From: Nitrososphaerota archaeon
GTDB taxonomy: Archaea; Thermoproteota; Nitrososphaeria; Nitrososphaerales; Nitrososphaeraceae
DNA: 7,434 nucleotides
Assembly: GCA_005877345.1 (NCBI GenBank)
Contig: VBPR01000193.1
Span: 1-7,434 of the forward strand
Direction of reading: 5' to 3'
Numbering within the stretch: position 1 is the stretch's first letter; each line of letters begins with the position of its first letter. The position numbers were made by a program, and so were the translations under genes. Positions 1 to 5,890 of the stretch are shown here, piece after piece. Below the pieces are notes generated by a model. That model made no database searches and was not told the DNA's origin. It worked only from the letters and a program-made list of their open reading frames with translations.

Positions 1-1230
1 ATTAAAGATCTGTATATCGGCGCAAGAGATCTAGACCTAACCGTACGACTTCTCAGTATTTATCCTATAAGGGTTTTTACAAAAAAAGATACGAATGAAA
101 GAATTGAAAGTAGAACTATTTCTGTCTATGACGCTGGTGGCAGCATAAAGGCAAGACTATGGGATAATTTAACACACGTGATTGAGGAAAACGCGTTCAA
201 ACCCGGGGATTTAATCCAAATAAAGAATTGCTATGTTAAAAGTGCCCTCAATGGAAAACCTATAATAAATATTGGGGAGGGGGGAAACATTTATCCCTAC
301 GAAGGTAATGATACCAGCATTCCAGATTTAGATAGTATTACATCAAATATTGATAGCGTTCGAGCAGAAAAAGAGAATGCGGTAATATCCGGATTAATAA
401 GTTCTATTCCCAGGATAATAGAATTCTCTGACTCCCGAGGCGAAAGGAAAAAATCATTACAAACAATGTTATCAAATGAATCAGGTGATAGGAAACTAAG
501 AGTTGCTTTATGGAATGTTGATGAAGATAGTTTACCCAGATTTTTTCAAGTGAATTTTCCAATAAGAATCATTGGAGCTCGCATCAAAGATGGTAACTTG
601 CAATATGGCAATGGTGACTTTGAGATTCATGGTGACGAAGGTACAATCATAGAGTTGAAGGAAAAACCTCAAGATTATGAGGTTCATACAATTCGAATAG
701 TATCTGATGGAAGAAGTGATAATAATAGTGTCAACTATATTGGCGTAGATAAGGACAAAAACTTAGTTTATGTTAATCTTGAAGGATTAAAGTCGAATAA
801 TGTAAATCTGAATTCCGTAATAGACTGCATTCCTAGCAGGATATTTGGCAACATGGTATTTCTAAAGGAAGATTCGTATTTAGAATTAGTAGAAAATAAT
901 TCACTTCCTGGAATTGAAGAATGTGTTTCTAAAATCAAAGACATCAAGACAGTTGGCGACTCCTACATAATAGAATCAATTGTTTTACAACAACCAAATA
1001 CCACACAAGTGAACACGAAGAATGGTGAATTGGTTTCGGTCACAGATACCCTGATAGGAGACGATACGGGTGAAATGCGACTAGTCGGTTGGCGTGATAG
1101 CAGCGCTGAACTAGAAAGGCTGAAAGTTGGTGACAGAATAAGGATTATAGGAGCTGTATTAAATTCCGGGCGGGAAGGAAAACTGGAGCTGACGCTAAGA
1201 AAAGATACCTTAATTACTAACCTTTTATAA
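1..1230 (+). CDS. RPA-like single-stranded-DNA-binding protein with multiple OB folds (5'-truncated)
   Basis: The frame is open from base 1 to the TAA at 1228-1230, giving 409 visible codons, so the true start lies upstream. Counting visible codons, the first OB-fold repeat spans about 1-98: an 'IKDLYIGARDLDLTVRLL' opening, a 'GSIKARLWD' strand and a 'FKPGDLIQIKN' segment. A second spans about 120-219 with 'LRVALWNVDED'. A more divergent OB-like stretch lies at about 227-300. A final canonical repeat lies at about 307-408 with 'GDDTGEMRLVGW' and 'LKVGDRIRIIGA'. These 'GDxTGxxxxxxW' and 'xxGDxxxIxxA' signatures are typical of archaeal RPA subunits, which coat single-stranded DNA in replication, repair and recombination. 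No C-terminal zinc finger is seen, unlike RPA41-type proteins. An internal ATT at 178 is not the start, because OB1 runs through it. The gene is convergent with the minus-strand gene at 1566-2207. The family call is strong; the number of functional OB folds is inference. Confidence 0.85.
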   Translation: MKDLYIGARDLDLTVRLLSIYPIRVFTKKDTNERIESRTISVYDAGGSIKARLWDNLTHVIEENAFKPGDLIQIKNCYVKSALNGKPIINIGEGGNIYPYEGNDTSIPDLDSITSNIDSVRAEKENAVISGLISSIPRIIEFSDSRGERKKSLQTMLSNESGDRKLRVALWNVDEDSLPRFFQVNFPIRIIGARIKDGNLQYGNGDFEIHGDEGTIIELKEKPQDYEVHTIRIVSDGRSDNNSVNYIGVDKDKNLVYVNLEGLKSNNVNLNSVIDCIPSRIFGNMVFLKEDSYLELVENNSLPGIEECVSKIKDIKTVGDSYIIESIVLQQPNTTQVNTKNGELVSVTDTLIGDDTGEMRLVGWRDSSAELERLKVGDRIRIIGAVLNSGREGKLELTLRKDTLITNLL

Positions 1231-1565
1231 TAGCAAAAAGACTTTAAGCAAAGACATGTAATGACTGAATATTAATACTTGGATTTTACATTTCAGAAAT
1301 CTTTCGGCTCGTGCATTAGTCTTAATACAAATCCAAAGAATTCCATTGTAAAATTATAGCTTCATAGGATCAATACCCATTAGAGAAAACATGAATATAT
1401 TATATTATATACGGTAACGTTATTTGAAACTCACGACAAAACTAATTTCTATTTAGTAGGGACTTGCAAATTAAATGAAGAAAAGATCTAAATAATTCGA
1501 CAATAAGATAAGCCTAAGTTGGACATGCGAAAAATAAATCACTAGGAGTTACTGAATCGCATACA
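1231..1565. other. Convergent intergenic region without a supported gene
   Basis: This spacer lies between the ends of the RPA-like gene and the secreted-protein gene. No tRNA-like fold, long frame or repeat array is seen. It contains an AT-only tract around 1393-1410 that could act as a TATA element on either strand. Minus-strand frames of 8-17 codons follow it (for example an ATG at 1346 ending near 1293), too short to call. No strong oligo-T terminator is visible for the RPA-like gene. Confidence 0.6.
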
Positions 1566-2207
1566 TCAACCTTCACAACCTATGCCGTCTCCATCAGAAT
1601 CAAATTCGTGACGATCAGGTAGTAATACCTTAAAGTATTTGTAAGGAATGTCAAAGCAACTCAGCTTCGCGGAAGTAATACTAATGCAAATGTCCGGATA
1701 TGAAGAATCACACCCTTCGGGAGAATTAACATCTGATGAATTCTGTGTCTGACTTACGTCGCCCTCTTTCTCACTCTGACTCTGATTCGCTTCCTGCTGC
1801 TTACTTACATTTTTCTCACTCTGACTCTGATTTACTTCCTGCTGCTTACTTACATCTTGCTCATTCTTAATACCTTTTTCATCAGTGTATTTTTCCTTGT
1901 AATAATTCGCATTATCAAAGCAACGTACAATTTCATAATCGCCCAATTTTCCACCTACTTTATTAGCTAAATCTATACAATCTCGTACATCCTCATTTTC
2001 ATTCTTGTATACGGTAGAATCTCTAAATTTATCCCAATCCATGTTATCATCATTCTTGTTTCCATTTCTTATGTCTTTAACTAGTTCTTTCATATCTTCA
2101 TAATCTCTCCAAATTGCCTGTACAGCATAGGCGTAAAAATTATTAGTGACTATGGGAGAGATAACAGCCGCAGTAAATATAATAAATAGAGAGCAAATTC
2201 TTATCAA
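1566..2207 (-). CDS. Secreted protein with Gln/Ser-rich tandem repeat and C-terminal excalibur-type Ca-binding motif
   Basis: The 213-residue product begins with a probable Sec signal peptide: basic 'MIR', a hydrophobic core to about residue 20, and a likely cleavage after 'YAYA' near 28. A charged domain follows with cysteines 77 and 96. Next is a hydrophilic Gln/Ser/Glu linker (about 117-160) holding two nearly identical 15-residue repeats beginning 'VSKQQE'. The C-terminal domain, 166-213, has 'CDSSYPDICI', a further Cys at 184, 'LLPDRHEFD' and the loop D203-x-D205-G-D207-G followed by C211. This matches the excalibur domain, an EF-hand-like acidic loop framed by cysteines, found on extracellular proteins and at the ends of some secreted nucleases. 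No nuclease domain is visible here. The start is TTG at 2205-2207; an in-frame TGA lies only two codons upstream, and the first ATG is beyond the signal peptide. The protein probably acts outside the membrane; its function is unknown. A different non-ATG start is possible. Confidence 0.78.
   Translation of the reverse strand: MIRICSLFIIFTAAVISPIVTNNFYAYAVQAIWRDYEDMKELVKDIRNGNKNDDNMDWDKFRDSTVYKNENEDVRDCIDLANKVGGKLGDYEIVRCFDNANYYKEKYTDEKGIKNEQDVSKQQEVNQSQSEKNVSKQQEANQSQSEKEGDVSQTQNSSDVNSPEGCDSSYPDICISITSAKLSCFDIPYKYFKVLLPDRHEFDSDGDGIGCEG
1767..1855 (-). repeat. Two-copy 45-bp in-frame tandem repeat inside the secreted-protein gene
   Basis: Copies at 1767-1810 and 1812-1855 are offset by exactly 45 bases (15 codons). 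The 44 aligned bases differ at two positions, both within one codon (Ala GCG versus Val GTA on the coding strand). They encode residues of about 119-133 and 134-148. The near identity points to a recent in-frame duplication lengthening the linker between the N-terminal domain and the excalibur domain. Confidence 0.9.
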
Positions 2208-2253
2208 TATTCAAACCTGGTATAATGAAATTAAGCAACATCGCAAATAAAGA

Positions 2254-2264
2254 TTTTTTATATT
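2254..2264 (-). promoter_or_regulatory. Possible TATA box for the excalibur-protein gene
   Basis: On the minus strand this reads AATATAAAAAA, preceded by purine-rich GAAAAT, which would suit a BRE. Its centre is about 52 bases before the TTG start, so initiation about 25 bases downstream would leave a leader of about 26 bases. An AGG sits about eight bases before the TTG, a weak ribosome-binding candidate. The surroundings are very AT-rich, so a chance match is possible. Confidence 0.3.
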
Positions 2265-2308
2265 ATTTTCATGACATTACGTTTTTGCATTAAAAATAAG
2301 TCTACTCT

Positions 2309-2344
2309 AAAAAACTTTTTATTTTAATTAAAAAGCATAAAAAA
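2309..2344 (-). terminator. Probable oligo-T terminator of the microprotein-lhr unit
   Basis: On the minus strand this stretch has three T runs (six at 2339-2344, five at 2330-2334, six at 2309-2314), starting about 100 bases past the helicase stop. A weak 7-bp hairpin (CTTTTTA at 2315-2321 pairing with TAAAAAG at 2329-2335) lies inside. Archaeal RNA polymerase terminates at T tracts without needing a strong hairpin. It lies before the next minus-strand gene, suggesting that gene is separately transcribed. It is a call from composition only. Confidence 0.4.
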
Positions 2345-2444
2345 TCTATCTATACTTAATTTGATGAATTTAATCAAGTCTTTGCATTGAAGAGGCTTTA
2401 ACTTTATCTATCTGACCAGCATATTGCTTCCTTAACATAAATGC

Positions 2445-5192
2445 CTAGCTATCGTTCCAAAATCCTCTTGTTGTAACATACTGTCTTTCTGCATTATAAA
2501 TATTCTTGTACAAGTTTTCATCATCGACATAATTACGCAGAATACGAGCCGCTGTTTCAACACCTATGCCATAACCAGAAAGTACCGTCAATGCTTTTTT
2601 TCCAAAGTTGTTAATCAATGATGCTGTTTTCCATGCTCTTTCAAATTTGTGATTTTGCTCGGTATTGATTTCTGATCCCTTCAATTTATTCAAAATTATT
2701 TTTGAAAGTTCATAATCAGAGGAAAACGTGGTCGTAATCAGCCTCGAACCACATCGTTTACAAGATATAGATTCCATTACCTCTCTTGTTTCAACCAATC
2801 TTTCCCATTTGCCACATCGGATACATATGAGTCGATGTTTAGTTTTTTCAAGTCTCTCCTTAATGAGGTCTAATACTCCCCTCTCAATACTTAACGGATA
2901 AGACGACATTTTGGACTGGTGTTCTATAATGCTCTGAGCCAAGGGAGAAAAAAGTGATAAATCAAGCCAGTGTATCGATATTTCTTTGTTTCTTATCCTG
3001 CGGAGTACTTCTTGCGTAGATTTTACATCGAATTTATCATGCATTAACTCTCTTATTGATTCCTTGCTTATTGGAGATTTAGAATATCTATCATATATCA
3101 AACGAGCCAATCGTTTGTCATAAATTGCATTCTTATCAAGAAGACCAAACTTTTTTGATACCGTCCAGACTCTCCAATTCAGATTATACGTATTACTTAA
3201 TGATGTGATTAGGATTGCCTCAACATCATATTCATCATAGAATATTTTTTCAATATTTGCTCTCGATAATCTAACTGACGAACTTAGCAGAATTCGATAG
3301 GGATCTGACTTCGTTTCTACTAAATGTCCTACATATGATGCGAGAAACGTTGAAAAAAGTGATGACAAAGTATTGTTTATCTTTGTGCCGAACGTTGAAT
3401 GGATCACGACTGCATTTTTGCTAACAACTATTTCTATAACAATATTTTTAGAATCAGGAATTATAGGAATTTTTTGCAAGGTGTTTTTAATGTCGGATTC
3501 AAATTTAAAATTACTCTCATCGAGAACTTTATTTCTGAGCTTACCTACTTCTACCGCAGTTTCATAATCCACTGGGATCATTTCACCAACCCAATGAGGG
3601 ATATTTATTGGAGACCCAAAGACTTGCTCTACATTTACCTGCAATTTATTATCATCCACACTAACTATTCTCCATTGAGTCCCTTTTAAGACAAATACAT
3701 TAGCCCGCTCTCCAAATTCACCAATAAATTGTTGGTCTAGTGTACCTATTCTCTTCTTTCTTATTACATCGATAACTTCAAACTTTACCATGTTTGGTAT
3801 TGTTGATATATTTTCAAAATAATACTTGTATGATTTTATTCTTCGTGTATACGTTTGATTTTTGGGATCATATTTAATAATTTTAAAACTATCAAGTAAG
3901 ACTACACATTGTTCCATGTCAGAGAAAGGTAAGTCTCTAAAGGGATACGCTCTTGTTATAATTTGATAAACTTCCTCTAATCTTTTTGGTTCCGATGTTG
4001 ATATCACAAATCCGACTAGATGATGCGAAACCACATCTAATGAATTATAGTGAGGATTTTGTATTTCGATTGATCTCCTCTTCATTCTATTAATTATAGA
4101 TAATGACTCGAGCTCATCGTCATCATTATTTGCTATTATCAATCCTTTGGCGGACTTAAAATTAACATGTCTGCTCCTTCCGATCCTTTGTACAAGTTTT
4201 GAAACCTGCTTTGACGATCCATAATGAATCACTAATTCTACAGATCCAATGTCCAGCCCCAACTCTAGCGAAGACGTGCAGACTACAATACCCGTCAGGC
4301 CTTTTCTCAGTTTAGTTTCTGTTTCTTCACGTGTTTCTCGTGAAAGGGATCCATGGTGAACTTCTATTGGGATATCATTTTGGTTTCTTATTGTAGTACC
4401 TATGTATTCAGCTTCATCTCTAGTGTTCGTGAATAATAGTATAGATCCACATACCTTGTTGTCATTCAAATACTTTAATACGAATTTGGCTACGTTGCTT
4501 ATGGAGCCCTTTAGATGCTTCACATCAATGTCATATTTTCTAATTGTATTATCCACAAGAATCGAACACTTTCTACCGGTTCCACTAATAAAATTTGCAG
4601 CTTCTTTCAAATTTCCAATAGTAGCAGAGAGTCCTATTCTAACTATATTATGGGAGCTTATGTTTTGCAGACGTTCAAGACTGACAGTTAAGTGCGTTCC
4701 TCGTTCATTGCCAATTAATTCGTGCACTTCATCTATTATGACCCATCTGAGATGTTTTAGATAAGATTTGAATTTTTCATGCGTAAGTATTATTCCAAGA
4801 GATTCAGGTGTAGTTATGAGGATGTGAGGTGGTTTTTTTAATAATTTCTCTCGCGCTGTTCTTGTTGTATCTCCGTGTCTTATTCGAGCATCAAGGTTTC
4901 TCTTTTTTGCATAATTAATTATTCTTCTAAGTACGTCATTATTCAGGGCCCTTAAAGGTGTAATATATAATACGATAATTGCATTCTCATCTATGAAGTT
5001 AGGTTTCTTGGTCCGCTCGTTTTCGAGAATAGAAAATATTGGAATTATTGAAGCCTCCGTCTTACCAGAACCTGTAGGAGCAACGAGCAAACAGTTTTGC
5101 ATTCGAGAGATTACTGGAATAGAAATACTTTGTATCTTTGTCAATTTTAGAAAACCTTCGGATTCTATGATCTTTTCATCAATAACACTCAT
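2445..5192 (-). CDS. lhr: Lhr-family superfamily 2 ATP-dependent helicase with C-terminal zinc ribbon
   Basis: This 915-residue protein is full length for an archaeal Lhr. RecA domain 1 shows the Q-motif region 'LTKIQ' (17-21), Walker A 'APTGSGKTEA' (38-47), 'TPLRALNND' (78-86), 'TTPESL' (127-132), Walker B 'DEVH' (154-157) and 'SAT' (189-191). RecA domain 2 shows 'LLFTNTRDEAE', 'HHGSLSRETRE', motif V 'CTSSLELGLDIG' (305-316) and motif VI 'QRIGRSRH' (335-342). The winged-helix and Lhr-core regions follow, with the family-typical 'WVGEMIPVDYETA' (534-546) and 'NWRVWTVSKKFGLLD' (672-686). The tail carries a CxxC...CxxC zinc ribbon (C790, C793, C811, C814) and a helix-hairpin-helix-like segment 'LSGYGIGVETAARIL' (871-885). 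Lhr enzymes are 3'-to-5' translocases that unwind DNA or RNA-DNA hybrids, linked to repair or RNA metabolism; which applies here is not visible. The ATG at 5190-5192 fits the family N-terminus and directly follows the stop codon of a small membrane-protein gene, suggesting translational coupling. Confidence 0.95.
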   Translation of the reverse strand: MSVIDEKIIESEGFLKLTKIQSISIPVISRMQNCLLVAPTGSGKTEASIIPIFSILENERTKKPNFIDENAIIVLYITPLRALNNDVLRRIINYAKKRNLDARIRHGDTTRTAREKLLKKPPHILITTPESLGIILTHEKFKSYLKHLRWVIIDEVHELIGNERGTHLTVSLERLQNISSHNIVRIGLSATIGNLKEAANFISGTGRKCSILVDNTIRKYDIDVKHLKGSISNVAKFVLKYLNDNKVCGSILLFTNTRDEAEYIGTTIRNQNDIPIEVHHGSLSRETREETETKLRKGLTGIVVCTSSLELGLDIGSVELVIHYGSSKQVSKLVQRIGRSRHVNFKSAKGLIIANNDDDELESLSIINRMKRRSIEIQNPHYNSLDVVSHHLVGFVISTSEPKRLEEVYQIITRAYPFRDLPFSDMEQCVVLLDSFKIIKYDPKNQTYTRRIKSYKYYFENISTIPNMVKFEVIDVIRKKRIGTLDQQFIGEFGERANVFVLKGTQWRIVSVDDNKLQVNVEQVFGSPINIPHWVGEMIPVDYETAVEVGKLRNKVLDESNFKFESDIKNTLQKIPIIPDSKNIVIEIVVSKNAVVIHSTFGTKINNTLSSLFSTFLASYVGHLVETKSDPYRILLSSSVRLSRANIEKIFYDEYDVEAILITSLSNTYNLNWRVWTVSKKFGLLDKNAIYDKRLARLIYDRYSKSPISKESIRELMHDKFDVKSTQEVLRRIRNKEISIHWLDLSLFSPLAQSIIEHQSKMSSYPLSIERGVLDLIKERLEKTKHRLICIRCGKWERLVETREVMESISCKRCGSRLITTTFSSDYELSKIILNKLKGSEINTEQNHKFERAWKTASLINNFGKKALTVLSGYGIGVETAARILRNYVDDENLYKNIYNAERQYVTTRGFWNDS

Positions 5193-5321
5193 TCAGCTTC
5201 TAGATTTTTCTGTATCTGGATCTTGATTTGTCTTAACGTTCATTTTTTCATATAAAATAGTTGCAAAGAGCCCCACAACAAATAGCCCAACTGCAATTTG
5301 AACCAAAATATCAAAATTCAT
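5193..5321 (-). CDS. 42-residue single-pass membrane microprotein coupled to lhr
   Basis: On the minus strand an ATG at 5319-5321 opens 42 codons ending in TGA at 5193-5195, with the lhr ATG immediately next. An in-frame TAG three codons upstream fixes the ATG as the start. The product begins 'MNFDILVQIAVGLFVVG', so one hydrophobic helix fills about residues 5-24. After 'YEKMNVK' comes a polar tail rich in Asp, Glu, Lys and Ser. No signal-peptidase site is obvious, so it is probably a membrane-anchored peptide with a charged tail, possibly cytosolic. A TATA box stands at the right distance upstream, giving a nearly leaderless transcript that would also carry lhr. I do not recognise the family. 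The coding call rests on the promoter geometry, the clean transmembrane pattern and the abutting stop/start; a chance frame remains possible. Confidence 0.7.
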   Translation of the reverse strand: MNFDILVQIAVGLFVVGLFATILYEKMNVKTNQDPDTEKSRS

Positions 5322-5350
5322 TGATAACTATTCTAAACATACCTTTCTCA

Positions 5351-5358
5351 TTTATAAA
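5351..5358 (-). promoter_or_regulatory. TATA box of the microprotein-lhr unit
   Basis: The palindromic TTTATAAA has its centre about 33 bases before the microprotein ATG. Transcription about 25 bases downstream would start near 5330, leaving a leader of under ten bases, as is common in archaea. The sequence just upstream on the minus strand (TCAATCGA) is not a strong BRE. The box lies between the end of the 84-codon frame and the microprotein, so it most simply drives microprotein and helicase together. Confidence 0.6.
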
Positions 5359-5385
5359 TCGATTGAAATAGGGAACAAATTGTAT

Positions 5386-5640
5386 TCAATTTATGAATTG
5401 TATTTCTCTAAATACTAAGAACAAATAATGATTACCTTTTAAGTGCCGTATTAAAGGCGCCATACTAAATTTACTATCAATTTTGATATCTTGTTTGAGG
5501 ATACTAGACAACTCCTGAGGATATAAATTAGGTGTTCCATTTATGCTAGTTAATATTGATAAACAAGTCTTCCATATATCTCCCATTACATTATGGACAT
5601 CGACCGCAATAACTGCTAGAACGGATATAGAAACTTGCAT
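5386..5640 (-). CDS. Hypothetical 84-residue protein, doubtful
   Basis: The frame runs from ATG at 5638-5640 to TGA at 5386-5388. The N-terminal 'MQVSISVLAVIAVDV' is mildly hydrophobic. Residues about 20-75 could form a small helical or winged-helix fold ('LYPQELSSILKQDIKI' followed by 'SMAPLIRHLKGNHYLFLV'), but this is only a resemblance. I recognise no family. No TATA-like element lies about 25 bases before the ATG, and several short frames overlap on both strands, so it may be a gene remnant or chance. It sits on the same strand as, and upstream of, the lhr promoter. Confidence 0.33.
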   Translation of the reverse strand: MQVSISVLAVIAVDVHNVMGDIWKTCLSILTSINGTPNLYPQELSSILKQDIKIDSKFSMAPLIRHLKGNHYLFLVFREIQFIN

Positions 5641-5717
5641 CCACTATATCAAAAATTCTAAATGAAGAACATGGCACCAGTGAATTTTTTGAAGAGAGTG
5701 GCAGACCCATTCTGGTT

Positions 5718-5831
5718 TCAATAGTTTGGTTGTGCGTTAGGATTTGACTGGCATTCATCTGGACTAACGACGGTGGTAACTGGTGTACTGACTGAATTCA
5801 GAATGCTTAATATGTTAGTATTCAATACCAT
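5718..5831 (-). CDS. Possible leaderless 37-residue ORF divergent from the prenyltransferase gene
   Basis: An ATG at 5829-5831 opens 37 codons to TGA at 5718-5720. The product starts 'MVLNTNILSILNSVSTP' and ends in a polar 'SPDECQSNPNAQPNY' tail with a single cysteine. A TATA-like CTTAAATATTG on the minus strand is centred 25 bases before the ATG, exactly the spacing expected for a leaderless archaeal transcript. No family is recognised. A different minus-strand frame (about 5626-5784) overlaps its 3' part, so coding status is uncertain; the transcript could instead be a non-coding RNA or a decayed gene. Confidence 0.3.
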   Translation of the reverse strand: MVLNTNILSILNSVSTPVTTVVSPDECQSNPNAQPNY

Positions 5832-5851
5832 TCCTTTCACTTGGAGCACTC

Positions 5852-5860
5852 AATATTTAA
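5852..5860. promoter_or_regulatory. Near-palindromic TATA element between divergent units
   Basis: AATATTTAA reads as a TATA-like box on both strands. To the left it lies 25 bases from the ATG of the 37-codon frame. To the right its centre is about 35 bases before the TTG start of the prenyltransferase, which would give a leader of about ten bases. A second AT-rich word at 5881-5888 is too close to the TTG to serve as its TATA box. Use in both directions is inference. Confidence 0.42.
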
Positions 5861-5890
5861 GTCCGAATTTCTGTTTATTCAATATATAAC

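Larger units (their letters stand above)
2208..2444. other. AT-rich spacer between the helicase and secreted-protein genes
   Basis: No gene is seen in these 237 bases. They hold the probable oligo-T terminator for the helicase unit and the TATA-like box for the secreted-protein gene, both described separately. The remainder, about 2350-2444, shows no repeat or structured RNA that I can recognise. Confidence 0.5.

Noticed and set aside
1293..1410. AT-only tract followed by tiny minus-strand frames (for example 17 codons from ATG at 1346)
   Set aside because: The tract could be a TATA box, but the frames are too short and their spacing to it does not favour any one start, so it is not called as a gene.
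1231..1565. Search for a tRNA or structured RNA in the convergent gap
   Set aside because: No cloverleaf-compatible arms, T-loop signature or long inverted repeat could be found by eye.
1767..1855. Tandem repeat as a CRISPR-like or intergenic repeat
   Set aside because: There are only two copies, directly adjacent, in frame inside a gene and with no spacers. It is a protein-coding duplication.
3373..3689. Plus-strand frames of 64 and 96 codons opposite lhr
   Set aside because: They lie entirely inside the helicase coding region on the other strand, have no recognisable motif, and are explained as shadows of a strongly supported gene.
4402..4764. Plus-strand frame of 120 codons opposite lhr
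   Set aside because: It is antisense to the conserved motor-domain motifs, and its composition mirrors the helicase codons.
4993..5226. Plus-strand frame of 77 codons spanning the start of lhr and the end of the microprotein gene
   Set aside because: It overlaps the Walker A region of lhr on the opposite strand and shows no promoter or family motif.
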